DNA from: a bacterium
GTDB taxonomy: Bacteria; Joyebacterota; Joyebacteria; Joyebacterales; Joyebacteraceae
Direction of reading: 5' to 3'
DNA: 64,000 bases
Assembly: GCA_025782395.1 (NCBI GenBank)
Contig: JALGZD010000219.1
Location: 141,560 to 205,559, forward strand
Part shown: positions 42,801 to 51,932 of the stretch, piece by piece
Layout of the letters: every line of letters starts with the position of its first letter
Position numbering within the stretch: the first letter of the stretch is position 1
The notes under the pieces: generated by a model
Database searches by the model: none
The model's input: the letters and a program-made list of their open reading frames with translations, nothing else
Told to the model about the DNA's origin: nothing
Program-made: the position numbers and the translations under genes

Positions 42801-43206
42801 ATCCGTGATCCTTGGAGGCACGACCGGCTCGGGCTATCCGTCGACGCACCTCGAATATGTGACGAGAATCCTCACAGACCTCAGCCTCATCGGCAACACG
42901 GGAGTAGCTGACAGCTTTGTTGGACTCCCAAACCGGCTCTTCCAAAACGCACCCAACCCCTTCAATCCCACCACGACTATCAACTATGCGGTTAGTCGCG
43001 AGCGTGCGCACGCACGCCTTGCCGTCTACGATGTCGCCGGCAGACTTGTCTCAGTCCTGGCCGATGGACCGACCACAGCTGGAGACCACATGGTCGTGTG
43101 GAACGGAAAGGACTCGCACGGCGAGCAGGTCTCATCCGGCGTCTACTTCGTTCGCGCCGTCATCGACGGTTGGCAGGCCTCGCGCAAAATGGTACTTCTG
43201 AAGTAG
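39802..43206 (+). CDS. Secreted C25 (gingipain-like) cysteine protease
   Basis: This 1134-residue protein has a signal peptide (about 8-30), an N-terminal propeptide-like region to about 225, a C25 peptidase domain (about 226-610) with candidate catalytic His463 (NHNGHAYY) and Cys498 (YTIGCYPAAL), Ig/Fn3-like domains, and a C-terminal FlgD-like Ig domain starting at the NAPNPFNPTTTI motif and ending RKMVLLK. Such tails act as type IX secretion-like sorting or surface-anchoring domains in the FCB group. It should degrade proteins outside the cell with Arg/Lys preference as in gingipains, although specificity is unknown. ATG 39802 follows AAGGAGGA; the longer frame from 39754 is less likely. 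Confidence 0.88.
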   Translation: MRLSGRRIALSSALVVFMTIFLWAPAALAASSFTYTMEFSSADITTTQVAGYDVIEMDGLRSTLELGHPELPVAFVRFALPEAMTAIEASATVTQASVIPGRFEVKPVQPQIPFSLPTVPEWLDPEPSIYESSIPYPSTPCRLMDTGNMSGHRVATVAVYPLQYSPTDGTLTLNETVTVTLEFERDGRAARIPAARSARADRVMVERVRDFVINPYDVAETFALTTRDDQVDYLVVTSSTYEPLFQPLTDWKEQKGLKTEIVTTSWIYANYSGVDNAEMVRNCIIDYYENHGTLWVLLGGDTGVVPARAAYAYNVGSSSENSPICDLYYSDLDGTWNGDGDGTWGEITQDDIDLYADVYVGRAPVSTTAEASRFVTKVLTYEGSPAGNTLPTDYQENMLFLAEVLWTNPWTDHAICKNYIDDESVPGQFDPITKLYQTNGLLTKSRTLSNLNAGQNITNHNGHAYYNVLSIGSSSLYRSDFDGLTNTHRQGIFYTIGCYPAALDYDCIAEHWMNSTGGGVAFVGNSRYGWGSPGGPGNGTSDRYDREFFRQLYNHGHDIIGVAHAAHKDVFVSEARSDGYTRYVLYELNLLGDPEMRIWSHEPSTAIVNCPTSVPLSGEPFVVTVRNDDGAIGGVSIYLHNDEIDAIFTTGPDGMVVVDIDPTVEGPLTMMVTGPDMLPHEATLAVVNQPADVIAPDPVGTLMAADPFDLGGLVKLDWTGYVVPGDFAYYKVYREPAPFTDVSGLTPIASWLLAPDGTTLDDTTVSNAEPYYYAVVAGDLWGNEDHLVDCIGPIAASVNAKVLLWDADDGDLPFDGINDIFSEEDGTEVPWLQALDSIGELYVYSETLPEDLNPFDLIIYLGGVINFGGLNVSMTDDEAAALIAFVDDGGSLYVEEPNFGSHYKVNGTETTLELWDRFHCTYAMGNPKTTGNVQSLDGVAGTLMDGFYFTYDYQADSDQFVSKVGPDGEPGGVLLWTDQSLENRGACYVDPATGSHRYMISVILGGTTGSGYPSTHLEYVTRILTDLSLIGNTGVADSFVGLPNRLFQNAPNPFNPTTTINYAVSRERAHARLAVYDVAGRLVSVLADGPTTAGDHMVVWNGKDSHGEQVSSGVYFVRAVIDGWQASRKMVLLK

Positions 43207-43208
43207 CC

Positions 43209-43227
43209 GTGGGGGCTCCGGCCCCAC
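43209..43227 (+). terminator. Weak terminator after the first C25 protease
   Basis: GTGGGG-GC and GCCCCAC fold around TCCG with one bulged G, just after the stop codon. AAAT and not a U-run follows, so termination may be Rho-aided. Confidence 0.4.
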
Positions 43228-43274
43228 AAATAGGACGTTATAGCGAGACGAGCGCGTCATGGAGGCAAATCTCC

Positions 43275-43303
43275 TTGACGCGCTTGTCAAATTATGCTAA
43301 AAT
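43275..43303 (+). promoter_or_regulatory. Upstream promoter of the second C25 protease gene
   Basis: TTGACG (43275-43280) and TAAAAT (43298-43303) are 17 bases apart, identical hexamers and spacing to the first C25 promoter. The predicted transcript would have a leader of about 335 bases. A tiny 20-codon reading frame (43352-43414) lies in it without a ribosome site. Confidence 0.6.
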
Positions 43304-43551
43304 TCCTTTACTAAGGATAATTCGCCGGCATTTGCATCCGGCAACTGCATCATGGGAGAAACACCGCTCACCAGACTGCTACCGTGCCAGCAGATCGACA
43401 ATGTGCTCGCCTAAGTGACCAAGTGGACGTCCGTCATGCGCTGGACCGCACATGATGAGGGCGACGATCGATGACCACCTGGCATATCACGAAGGCGAAG
43501 CCCAACGGTAGCTTTTAGTGCGGTGATGTTTATGTGTTGTCCCCGCGCGAC

Positions 43552-43581
43552 TTGCACCGGGATCGGGCGTTCAACTATACG
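43552..43581 (+). promoter_or_regulatory. Possible second promoter of the second C25 protease gene
   Basis: TTGCAC (43552-43557) and TATACG (43576-43581) are 18 bases apart, giving a short leader of about 60 bases to ATG 43645. It would explain the otherwise long leader from the upstream promoter. Confidence 0.35.
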
Positions 43582-43644
43582 CTTCGATCCCGTTCCTGTC
43601 CCAGGCGTTTGAGACCGGAAACATAAGCAATGAAGGAGGAAGTG

Positions 43645-46600
43645 ATGACCCTCAGATTGGCGGCTCACCCCTTGGCTCTCTGTCTGATCGTGTTGGCTGC
43701 CCTCTCGGCGGCGGCGACAGGCCCGTCCATAGATCTCCTTGTTGACGCATCACAGGTTGAGATCCTGCGAGAGGATGGTCTTTCGAGGCTCGTTCTGGAA
43801 GGACATCGCTCGCTCGCCGATGTCGGCGCGCCCGCCATTCCCGCGAGAGTCGTCCACTTCGTGATCCCGGCGGACATGACGGTGGACGATATCGTTATCT
43901 CCTTCACAGCCGAGGAAGAGCTGGCCGGCGTCCACAAGGTTCGGCCCGCTCAGCCTGAGGTTCCCACCGGCGGAACTCCACGGTGGGTCGATCCGGACGC
44001 CTCGATCTATGCCAGCGACGCCATCTACCCTGCGGAGCGCGCGGTCTTTCTGGGCGACGGGTATCTCGGTGGCTACCACATCGCCAGCATAGCCCTCTAC
44101 CCTCTCAGGTACCGACCGCTCTCCGGCAAGCTTGTTCTCACGAGCGATCTTTCCGCACGGATAGAGCTTGCGGCGGGGATCGATCGGTCGGCACCTCGCC
44201 ATCGGGTGACGGCGCACTCGGATGAGCTCTACCGCAGCATCGTCCGGAACCTCGTTCAGAATCCCGAGGACGTGGCCGTGTTTGCGAAGCAGTCGGTTGA
44301 GGTGCTGAACGGGACGGGGCCCAGCCCATTCATGCCTCGGCACAGCCCCTCTCTTGAGGGAAGCCTTGTCGAGTACATCATCATCACAGATGAGCAACTT
44401 GAGCCATACTTCCAGGAGTTCGCGGACTGGAAGACAAAGAAGGGTGTGCCGGCCGTTGTGAAGACCGTTTCGTGGATTAACGCCAACTACCCCGGCGGCA
44501 GCGACACAGCGGAACGGGTACGACTGTTCATTCAGGATGCCTTTGCCTCTTGGGGAACTACCTACGTACTTCTGGGTGGCGACACGAACATCGTTCCGAT
44601 CCGCCTCGTTCGCTCTTCCTACTATGGCGGATGGGACATCTCGACAGACGTCTACTACAGTGATCTGGACGGCAACTGGAACGGCGACGGAGACAGCCAG
44701 TTCGGCGAGGGGTACGGTGGCCCTACATCCCCGGGTGACAGTCTCGATCTCTACCCCGACGTTTTCGTGGGAAGGGCTTCGGTCACGAACATAGTCGAGG
44801 CCGAGACGTTCGTGGACAAAACCCTTTCGTACACAAGGACACCAGATCTCATCTTCACTGAGAGGGATCTATTTCTCGCGGAGGTCCTGTTCCCGTACGA
44901 CTGGGAACCGGGTGATCTGGTGAGCACCGACGGCGCCGAACACGTTGTGGAGCGGATGCTGCATCTCGTTCCGCCGACCGTCCATGTGTCCCGTGTCTAC
45001 CAGAACTACGAGGCATTCCCAGGTTCTTACCCTCTGAACAGGGAGTCGATGATCGACTCGCTCGAGCGGGGCTACAACATCATCTCGCACGTCGGCCACG
45101 GTAACAAAGACGCCATGCGAGCGGGACGCGGCAACTACGTCTCGGTACAGGATGTCGACGCTCTCACGAATGGAGCCAGCGCGTCGGGCCTTATCTGGAT
45201 GCTCAACTGTACGTCGACCGCTATTGAGTACGACTGCATCGCGGAGCACGTGCTCAACAATCCCAGCGGGGGTACAGCATTCGTCTACGGTCCGACGAGA
45301 TTCTGTTTTCCGACCACGGCAAAGGATTACTACTACTCCTGGTTCGAGTATCTCTACGCGTTCAACACGACTCGCGCGGGAGTGGTCAGCGCGATGTGCA
45401 AGGTCCCGTATGTCGCTGAATCGACCTACGACAACACGGACCGCTGGACTCAGATGAGCTTCGTTCTGCTTGGAGATCCGGAAGCTCGACTCTGGACCAG
45501 AAGACCCACCAACATGGCGATCGTGCACAACAGCACGGTGCCACTAGGTCTGGTTGATCTGACAGTCACGGTCTCGAACCCGGCGGCGGTCGACAGCGCG
45601 CTCGTGTGCGTTGTCAAGGACGGCGAGGTCTACGCCACGGCCCTGACGAACGCGTCCGGCCAGGCGCTGCTATCGTTCGCTCCTCTGACAACCGGTTCGA
45701 TGACGATCACAGTCACGGCTGCCAATCAGCTGCCGTATGAGGACACGATCGTCGTCACCTCATCGGCTGGGCCATATGTCACCCTGAGGTCGGTCACGCT
45801 CGAGGACGATGCGGTGGCGCCGAGTGAAGGGAATGCTAACGGCCTGCCTGAAGCAGGTGAGAGCATCGAAATCAGCATGCTCATACGAAACGCCGGCCAG
45901 GCTCAGGCAACTGCTGTGACCGCGACTCTTACGAGTGCCGATCCGGCCATCATGATCATTGACGGAACGGAATACATCGGCGATATAGCGGCGACGACCG
46001 AGATGCCGCTGACGGCTCCGTTCGCAGTCACGATTGCCGACACATGCTCCAACGAGTATGAGACGGTTCTTCAGATCGAGTTCTCTGAGGCGACGCGCCT
46101 CTCGTGGACCAGCAGTTACACGCTCCGCGTGTTCCGTCCGATCCCCGTCCAGCTCAGGAACTACGCGAGCGACGACGGGAACGGCGACGGGATCCCCGAC
46201 GTCGGCGAGCATGTCACTCTGACGATCGAGATACTCAATGAGGGTAACGGCGACGCCGATGAGGTCACAGGAATCCTCCGCTGCCCCAGCGCCGAGGTAA
46301 CTGTCACCGACAGCACCGACACTTGGGGCGGCATTGCGGCAGGCCAGGCGGTGACGGGCACGGGGGGGTTCGAGTTCGACATCGTATCGGTCGTGACGCA
46401 GCCGTTTGAACTCGAGCTTTCGGACGAGGACGGCAAGATCTGGACACTTCTCTTCGATCTCACGCCTCCCGGGAAGCCTCTCGATCTCGATGGGCGCGTC
46501 AAGTCCACGACTATCTATCTCACGTGGGATCCCACGGACGATGCGGACCTCTGGGGATACAACATCTACCGTGCCGAGCACCAGGTAGGACCCTACACAC

Positions 46601-48378
46601 CAGCCAACAACGGCACTGTCGAGCTCATCTCCTACTTTGGGGACGCCGGCCTCGACGAGAACACACGTTACTACTACAAGGTCGCGGCGATCGACTCATC
46701 CGCCAACGAGGGCGAGCGCTCGGACATTCTCGAGATAACCACGAACCCACCGAGTCAGTATGGCTGGCCGCTCCCGGGCGGCGAATTCATATACGGGACA
46801 CCAGTTGTTGTTGATATTGATCTCGACGGCGACCTTGAACTCCTCGTGGGTTCCGGTAACATCTACTGCTGGAACCACAACGGCGTCGAGTACCACGACG
46901 GCGACGGCGACCCGAGGACCGAAGGCGTCTATGAGGTCGATGGGCAGGGAGGCTACAGGTCCTCAATAGCCGTGGGTGAGATGGACGGCGACCCCTACCC
47001 TGAGATCGTTTGTGCCGCGTGGGCCAATGTAGGTGATCCGCAGCCGGCATACGAGATCTTCGCCTGGAACGCAGAGGATGCCACCGTGCTCGACGGGTGG
47101 CCGAAGACGACAGCCAAGCTCTGCTGGGCAACGGCCGCTCTCGGCGACCTCGACCATGACGGGCTCGACGATGTCGTGATCCCCTGTGCGGACGGCTACC
47201 TCTATGCATGGAGCGCGGACGGCACCGAGCTGATAGACGGAGACAACAACCCGTCAACGGACGGTGTCTTCGCCGACTTGATGGCTTCGTGGGCATACGG
47301 CTCGGCAGTCATAGTCGACCTGGACGGTGATCACGACCTCGACATACTGGTTCCGTCACGCTCAGACAGCATCTACTGCTTCAACGCCGACGGCACGAGG
47401 GTCCCGGGCTGGCCCGTTCGCATATCAGGAAGGGCGATCGCATCCCCCTGCGTTGCCGACCTGGACGGCGACGGGGATCTTGAGGTGCTGGCCACGGCGG
47501 ATGACGACTCGATGTGGGTGCTCGACCACGAGGGGCTGGTGCTCCCCGGCTGGCCGAAGAACGTCGACGTGGGAGGCGGGGCCTACAACGGCGATTTTCC
47601 TCCGTCTCCGACGGTCGCCGACATCACGGGCAACGGCGACCTTGAGATCATCCAGGCCGATGTGGAGGGGAAGATCTACATCTGGACCTGGTACGGCGCA
47701 CTGCTCCCCGGCTGGCCACAGACGATGGATGATCGCGCTAACTCGAGCCCTGCAGTCGGCAACATCGATGGCGACAGCGGCTGGGAGATTATCATCGGCT
47801 GCAACAGCGGCAAGATCTACGCCTTTGACGACGACGGGGAGATCTTGGACGGCTGGCCGATCCAGACTGATGCCGAGGTTCTCTGCACGCCGACTCTCGT
47901 TGACTTTGATGGTGACGGTGACGTGGAGGTTATCGTCGCGGGCATGGACGCCAACGTGTACGTCTGGGACGTCGAGGGTGACTACGACTACGGCGACGGC
48001 GTCCAGTGGGCGACGTTCCGGCACAACTTCCACCGGAATGGCTTCCCCGGATACGAGGAACCGGTCAGCGTACACGACGGAGGGGTTCCAGCACACGGCA
48101 GGATGGTCCTGGAGCAGAACTTCCCGAACCCATTCAATCCGACCACGACCATCGCGTTCCACGTGCCGGATGCGGGTGCCGTGATTGAACTCGGCGTTTT
48201 CAACGTGGCCGGTGAGCGCGTCCGGACGCTCCTCGCGGAGGAGATGTCTCCCGGGCGGAAGACAGTGACATGGAACGGACTTGACGACAGCGGAGAGTCC
48301 GTCTCCTCCGGCATCTACTTCGTGAGGCTTGCATCCGGTGCGACCACATTGGAGAAGAAGGTCGTTCTGCTGAAATAG
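43645..48378 (+). CDS. Giant secreted C25 protease with FG-GAP propeller and FlgD-like tail
   Basis: This 1577-residue protein has a signal peptide (about 3-24), propeptide-like region, C25 peptidase domain (about 235-630) with candidate His485 (HVGHGNK) and Cys522 (MLNCTSTA), CARDB-like and Fn3 domains (about 715-1030), then an FG-GAP/VCBS-type propeller (about 1035-1460) built of DLDGDGDLEVL-like calcium-binding blades, and a C-terminal FlgD-like Ig domain with NFPNPFNPTTTI ending LEKKVVLLK. The propeller is absent from the first protease and may bind substrate or the cell surface. ATG 43645 sits after AAGGAGGAAGTG. Its stop is followed by a very strong hairpin terminator. Confidence 0.88.
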   Translation: MTLRLAAHPLALCLIVLAALSAAATGPSIDLLVDASQVEILREDGLSRLVLEGHRSLADVGAPAIPARVVHFVIPADMTVDDIVISFTAEEELAGVHKVRPAQPEVPTGGTPRWVDPDASIYASDAIYPAERAVFLGDGYLGGYHIASIALYPLRYRPLSGKLVLTSDLSARIELAAGIDRSAPRHRVTAHSDELYRSIVRNLVQNPEDVAVFAKQSVEVLNGTGPSPFMPRHSPSLEGSLVEYIIITDEQLEPYFQEFADWKTKKGVPAVVKTVSWINANYPGGSDTAERVRLFIQDAFASWGTTYVLLGGDTNIVPIRLVRSSYYGGWDISTDVYYSDLDGNWNGDGDSQFGEGYGGPTSPGDSLDLYPDVFVGRASVTNIVEAETFVDKTLSYTRTPDLIFTERDLFLAEVLFPYDWEPGDLVSTDGAEHVVERMLHLVPPTVHVSRVYQNYEAFPGSYPLNRESMIDSLERGYNIISHVGHGNKDAMRAGRGNYVSVQDVDALTNGASASGLIWMLNCTSTAIEYDCIAEHVLNNPSGGTAFVYGPTRFCFPTTAKDYYYSWFEYLYAFNTTRAGVVSAMCKVPYVAESTYDNTDRWTQMSFVLLGDPEARLWTRRPTNMAIVHNSTVPLGLVDLTVTVSNPAAVDSALVCVVKDGEVYATALTNASGQALLSFAPLTTGSMTITVTAANQLPYEDTIVVTSSAGPYVTLRSVTLEDDAVAPSEGNANGLPEAGESIEISMLIRNAGQAQATAVTATLTSADPAIMIIDGTEYIGDIAATTEMPLTAPFAVTIADTCSNEYETVLQIEFSEATRLSWTSSYTLRVFRPIPVQLRNYASDDGNGDGIPDVGEHVTLTIEILNEGNGDADEVTGILRCPSAEVTVTDSTDTWGGIAAGQAVTGTGGFEFDIVSVVTQPFELELSDEDGKIWTLLFDLTPPGKPLDLDGRVKSTTIYLTWDPTDDADLWGYNIYRAEHQVGPYTPANNGTVELISYFGDAGLDENTRYYYKVAAIDSSANEGERSDILEITTNPPSQYGWPLPGGEFIYGTPVVVDIDLDGDLELLVGSGNIYCWNHNGVEYHDGDGDPRTEGVYEVDGQGGYRSSIAVGEMDGDPYPEIVCAAWANVGDPQPAYEIFAWNAEDATVLDGWPKTTAKLCWATAALGDLDHDGLDDVVIPCADGYLYAWSADGTELIDGDNNPSTDGVFADLMASWAYGSAVIVDLDGDHDLDILVPSRSDSIYCFNADGTRVPGWPVRISGRAIASPCVADLDGDGDLEVLATADDDSMWVLDHEGLVLPGWPKNVDVGGGAYNGDFPPSPTVADITGNGDLEIIQADVEGKIYIWTWYGALLPGWPQTMDDRANSSPAVGNIDGDSGWEIIIGCNSGKIYAFDDDGEILDGWPIQTDAEVLCTPTLVDFDGDGDVEVIVAGMDANVYVWDVEGDYDYGDGVQWATFRHNFHRNGFPGYEEPVSVHDGGVPAHGRMVLEQNFPNPFNPTTTIAFHVPDAGAVIELGVFNVAGERVRTLLAEEMSPGRKTVTWNGLDDSGESVSSGIYFVRLASGATTLEKKVVLLK

Positions 48379-48436
48379 GCTCGACGGAGTCGCGCCGCAC
48401 AGGCGGTGACGCGCGGCCGACACGGCCACACGTGAT

Positions 48437-48487
48437 ATGACAGACAGAAGGGCCGGGCGCAGTCTGCCCGGCCCTTCTGTCTGTCAT
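48437..48487. terminator. Strong bidirectional terminator, perfect 22-bp stem
   Basis: Bases 48437-48458 and 48466-48487 are exact reverse complements around a 7-base loop, GC-rich near the loop. It lies between the forward C25 protease and the reverse ABC-F gene and should end both transcripts. Confidence 0.85.
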
Positions 48488-48549
48488 GTGCGATCGGTCT
48501 GTCTATCCGGCGCCGCACTTGTGGGGCGACAACGGCGCAGAGGACACCA

Positions 48550-50556
48550 TCAGTCCTCGAGTTCAGCCCAGATCCCGTAGAGCTCGTCAACCCTCTGCCG
48601 AATTGTCTTCTGCTCGATCGAGAGCGTCTTGATTTTCATCCCGTCGCTGTAGACCGCCGGGTCCGCCAGCGCGATCAGGATCTCCTCAAGCCGCCTCTCC
48701 CCGCTCTCGATTTCCTCCTGAAGCGCTCGCCTTTTCCCACGGCGCCCCTTCTCTGTCTTCGAAGCCCTCTGCCTTTCCTCGGCCTCGCGGCGCTTCTGTT
48801 CCTTGCTCTTGGGTCCACCACTTCTTCGCTTGCCGGTCTTTGTCAGACTTTCCGCATTCGAACGCCCGGAGAGCCGCGAGCCCTCCTGTGCGCTACGCGG
48901 ATTTCCTGCGGTTCCAGCGCCTCCTCCACGTGAGACATCTTTCTCTTCTGCCTCACGTTTCTTGGACCATAGGTAGTCGCTGTACGTACCGAGATACGTC
49001 CGGAGTTTCCCGCCATCAACCTCGATAACCTTGGTGGCTATCGCGTCCATGAACGAGCGGTCGTGCGACACGAAACAGATCGTGCCCTCATATCGAGAGA
49101 GCGCTCCCTCGAGAACCTCTCGTGACGCGACGTCGAGATGGTTCGTAGGCTCATCCAGGAGGAGCAGATTGGCCGGCCTGAGGAGCATCTTGCCGAACGC
49201 GAGGCGGCTCTTCTCTCCGCCAGAGAGCACACGCACTCGCTTGTCAATGTCACTGCCGGTGAACATGAATGCGCCTGCCAGAGCGCGGAGTCTTGGGCGC
49301 ATATCGTTGGGAGAAACGGTCTCTAGCTCTCCAAGCACGGTGTTATCGAGGTTGAGCTCCTTGGCTGGATTCTGGCCGAAATACTGCATCGTGACGTTGT
49401 GTCCAAGCCTTCTCTCACCACGCGTTATCGGAACTCGATCGGCGATGATCTTCATCAGCGTGGACTTGCCCGCGCCGTTCACGCCGACCAGCGCTACGCG
49501 CTCTCCCCTGACGATCTCGAGGTTCATACCATCAAAAACAACGTTGCCACCGTACGACTGATGGACTCCCTTCAAGGCAACGGTCACCGCACCGCCCCGC
49601 TCAGGCTGGGGAAAGTTGAAGTGTATCGCCTTGGTGCTCCGCGGGATCTCGGTGAGTTCGATGCGGGCAATCATCTTCTCGCGGCTGTGAACGAGCGATG
49701 CCTTCTTCTTGTCGCCCTTCCACCTGTCCACAAATCGCTGGAGATGCGCGATCCTTCGCTCCTCCTGCCGTCGCGTGGATACCAGTACGTCACGTTGTTT
49801 CTCACGTTGCTCAAGGAAGGACGTGTAGCCACCCGTGTAGTCCGCAATCCCGGTGGAGCTCAGCTCACTGATACGAGAGACGACGTGGTCCAGGAATGAG
49901 CGGTCGTGAGAAACGAGCACCACAGCTCCAGGATACGTCGACAGATATTCCTCAAGCCAGATGATGGACTCGAGATCCAGATGATTTGTCGGCTCATCCA
50001 GAAGAAGCACAGTCGGTTCTGCCAGAAGAAGCTTCGCGAGCGCGATCCGCATCTGCCACCCGCCGCTGAACTCCTCCGTCATTTTCCCGTGGTCCTCCTG
50101 CGTAAATCTGAGACCGGACAGGACTTCTGCAACACGAGTCTCGATGCTGAAACCTCCCATCACGTCGAAGCGGTGCTGGAGATCGGCATACTCGCGCATG
50201 ACGCGCGCATGCTCGCTTCCATCCGGATCGGTATCAGCCATGAGATGCTCAAGCTCGCGCATGCGCACCTCCATGTCGAGGAGTTCGCTGTGGACGGTCA
50301 TCACCTCATCAAACAACGTGTGCCCCGACACGGTGAGTTCCTCCTGAGGCAGGTAGCCGTACGTCGTACCCTTCGAGACGGAGACGGTTCCGGCATCGAC
50401 CCCCAGATCCCGTTTGATCAGTCGGAGGAGTGTAGTCTTGCCGCAGCCGTTCGGCCCGACGAGACCGACACGGTCCCGGTCCCCGACGCGCCAGTCGAGG
50501 TTCCGGAACAGGGGCGTTCCGCCAAAGGAGATGCTGATTCCGCTCAGGAGTACCAT
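48550..50556 (-). CDS. ABC-F family ATPase
   Basis: This 668-residue cytosolic protein has two ABC domains without membrane segments: Walker A GPNGCGKTT (about 34-42) and GVNGAGKST, signature motifs FSGGWQMR and LSGGEKSR, and two LLLDEPTNHLD Walker B blocks, with an interdomain linker of about 80 residues. The C-terminal 120 residues are a charged coiled coil, as in Uup/YheS-type ABC-F proteins. The family acts on the ribosome in translation, and some members give antibiotic resistance. It diverges from the eIF2B-like gene; TAGTATACT in that gap (about 50595-50603) is a candidate -10. Confidence 0.9.
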   Translation of the reverse strand: MVLLSGISISFGGTPLFRNLDWRVGDRDRVGLVGPNGCGKTTLLRLIKRDLGVDAGTVSVSKGTTYGYLPQEELTVSGHTLFDEVMTVHSELLDMEVRMRELEHLMADTDPDGSEHARVMREYADLQHRFDVMGGFSIETRVAEVLSGLRFTQEDHGKMTEEFSGGWQMRIALAKLLLAEPTVLLLDEPTNHLDLESIIWLEEYLSTYPGAVVLVSHDRSFLDHVVSRISELSSTGIADYTGGYTSFLEQREKQRDVLVSTRRQEERRIAHLQRFVDRWKGDKKKASLVHSREKMIARIELTEIPRSTKAIHFNFPQPERGGAVTVALKGVHQSYGGNVVFDGMNLEIVRGERVALVGVNGAGKSTLMKIIADRVPITRGERRLGHNVTMQYFGQNPAKELNLDNTVLGELETVSPNDMRPRLRALAGAFMFTGSDIDKRVRVLSGGEKSRLAFGKMLLRPANLLLLDEPTNHLDVASREVLEGALSRYEGTICFVSHDRSFMDAIATKVIEVDGGKLRTYLGTYSDYLWSKKREAEEKDVSRGGGAGTAGNPRSAQEGSRLSGRSNAESLTKTGKRRSGGPKSKEQKRREAEERQRASKTEKGRRGKRRALQEEIESGERRLEEILIALADPAVYSDGMKIKTLSIEQKTIRQRVDELYGIWAELED

Positions 50557-50744
50557 GCGCTGCTTTCCCTCAAGAGAAATTTTGTCAATTGTTTTAGTAT
50601 ACTACGAATGGCAGTGTCGCATCCAGTCCGGCCGGTGCTGCGCTCTGCGAACTCATTGCGTTCTTGGGGTCGCATGCCGGATAGGATACAGTCATTCTCG
50701 TAGTGTCTGCCAATGTCGCACTTGGGCTCTCAATGGAGGTCTCC

Positions 50745-51662
50745 ATGTTTGAACAGCTCGCACTGGATTCTACTTCGGGTGCTTCCGCGATCGTCCGGGC
50801 GGCTGCTCTCGAGATGGCCGGAATGGCCGAGACCTCAAAGGCGCCCGATCCGGGAGAGTTCTGGGAGGAGCTCACGACCGCTTGCTCTGAACTCGTCAAC
50901 GCCAAGCGGGAGATGGCACCAGTCATCAACCTCGCCGGCGAGATCCTCTCGGCCACCCAGCGCGTAGTTCTTTCCGGGCTCGGCATAGAGGCCCTGAGAG
51001 GGACGGTCGCGATGGCGTGCGAGCGCGTCTTCGAGCTTTCTGAGATGGCCACCGAGCGCGTCGGGCGGAACGGATGCGAGCTTGTGGAAGAGGGCGTCAC
51101 TATCGCGACGCTCAGCACGAGCGAGTGCGTACTTGCGGTCCTGCGGCAAGCTCACGGGGCGGGGAGGAAGTTCCGTGTCCTCATGTCTGAGTCTCGCCCG
51201 GTCATGGAAGGCGTGGCGCAGGCCCGTCTGATATCGGCTCTGGGAATCGAGGTCGTCCTCGTCGTGGACGCCGCCCTCCCCCGCCGCATCTCTGAATGCG
51301 GACTCGTGCTCATTGGCGCCGACAGTGTGACCTCAAAGGAGATCGTCTGCAAGACGGGCGTCTATCCTCTTGCGCTCGCCGCCAGGGAGTACGATGTACC
51401 CATGGTTGCGGCAGGTCCTCTGGATCGGTTCATCCCTGAAGCGCTCGCGGTGAGCCGGAACCGACTTGCCGATCCGAGCCGGATCCTCAGCGACCCGCCG
51501 GCTCACCTCACCGTGGAGAACAGCTACTTCGAGGCCGTCCCGCTCAACTTGGTGAGATCCGTGATCACAGAGAAGGGGATTCTCGACCGCACAGAGATCG
51601 AGGAGCGGCTCCGGAGCCGTCCTGTGGCCCCTGCCCTTCTGCAGATCCTCTTCCCTCGATAG
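50745..51662 (+). CDS. eIF2B-alpha/R15P-isomerase-like protein
   Basis: The 305-residue protein belongs to the eIF2B-alpha/MtnA/R15P isomerase superfamily: a helical N-terminal part, then a Rossmann-like domain with RVLMSESRPVMEG, LIGADSVTSKEIVCKTGVYP and LAAREYDVPM. The GAD motif is where the isomerases carry a catalytic aspartate. In bacteria these proteins may isomerise a sugar phosphate, but no pathway partner is visible. ATG 50745 follows GGAGG by five bases; ATG 50733 and GTG 50703 are less likely. The next gene, lysine aminotransferase, has its own promoter. Confidence 0.75.
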   Translation: MFEQLALDSTSGASAIVRAAALEMAGMAETSKAPDPGEFWEELTTACSELVNAKREMAPVINLAGEILSATQRVVLSGLGIEALRGTVAMACERVFELSEMATERVGRNGCELVEEGVTIATLSTSECVLAVLRQAHGAGRKFRVLMSESRPVMEGVAQARLISALGIEVVLVVDAALPRRISECGLVLIGADSVTSKEIVCKTGVYPLALAAREYDVPMVAAGPLDRFIPEALAVSRNRLADPSRILSDPPAHLTVENSYFEAVPLNLVRSVITEKGILDRTEIEERLRSRPVAPALLQILFPR

Positions 51663-51754
51663 TAAGGCCCCGATACCGAAGCAAGCCAACTTCCTCACCC
51701 TGCTGGGTGGGTTACCATGTACCCATGCTTTGCCTTCAAGCCTCAAGATTCGGG

Positions 51755-51784
51755 TGGACACGCCTCCCTGTGGGCTGATAAAAT
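51755..51784 (+). promoter_or_regulatory. Candidate promoter of the lysine aminotransferase gene
   Basis: TGGACA (51755-51760) and TAAAAT (51779-51784) are 18 bases apart, with a leader of about 150 bases to the ATG. TAAAAT is the same -10 word used at the two C25 protease promoters. Confidence 0.5.
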
Positions 51785-51932
51785 CACTGTTTCGGCCACG
51801 CATTCCGGGTACCGGTGCTCCCCGGATAGGGACCGAGAACAGACCGCGACGGCTCGGACCAAGCGAGTCCGGACGAGCGCGGTATTTGATAAGACAACCC
51901 AACGAACACCGCAAGTTACGACGGAGGCAGTG

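Noticed and set aside
43352..43414. 20-codon reading frame in the leader of the second protease
   Set aside because: No ribosome site and no conserved feature; it could be chance.
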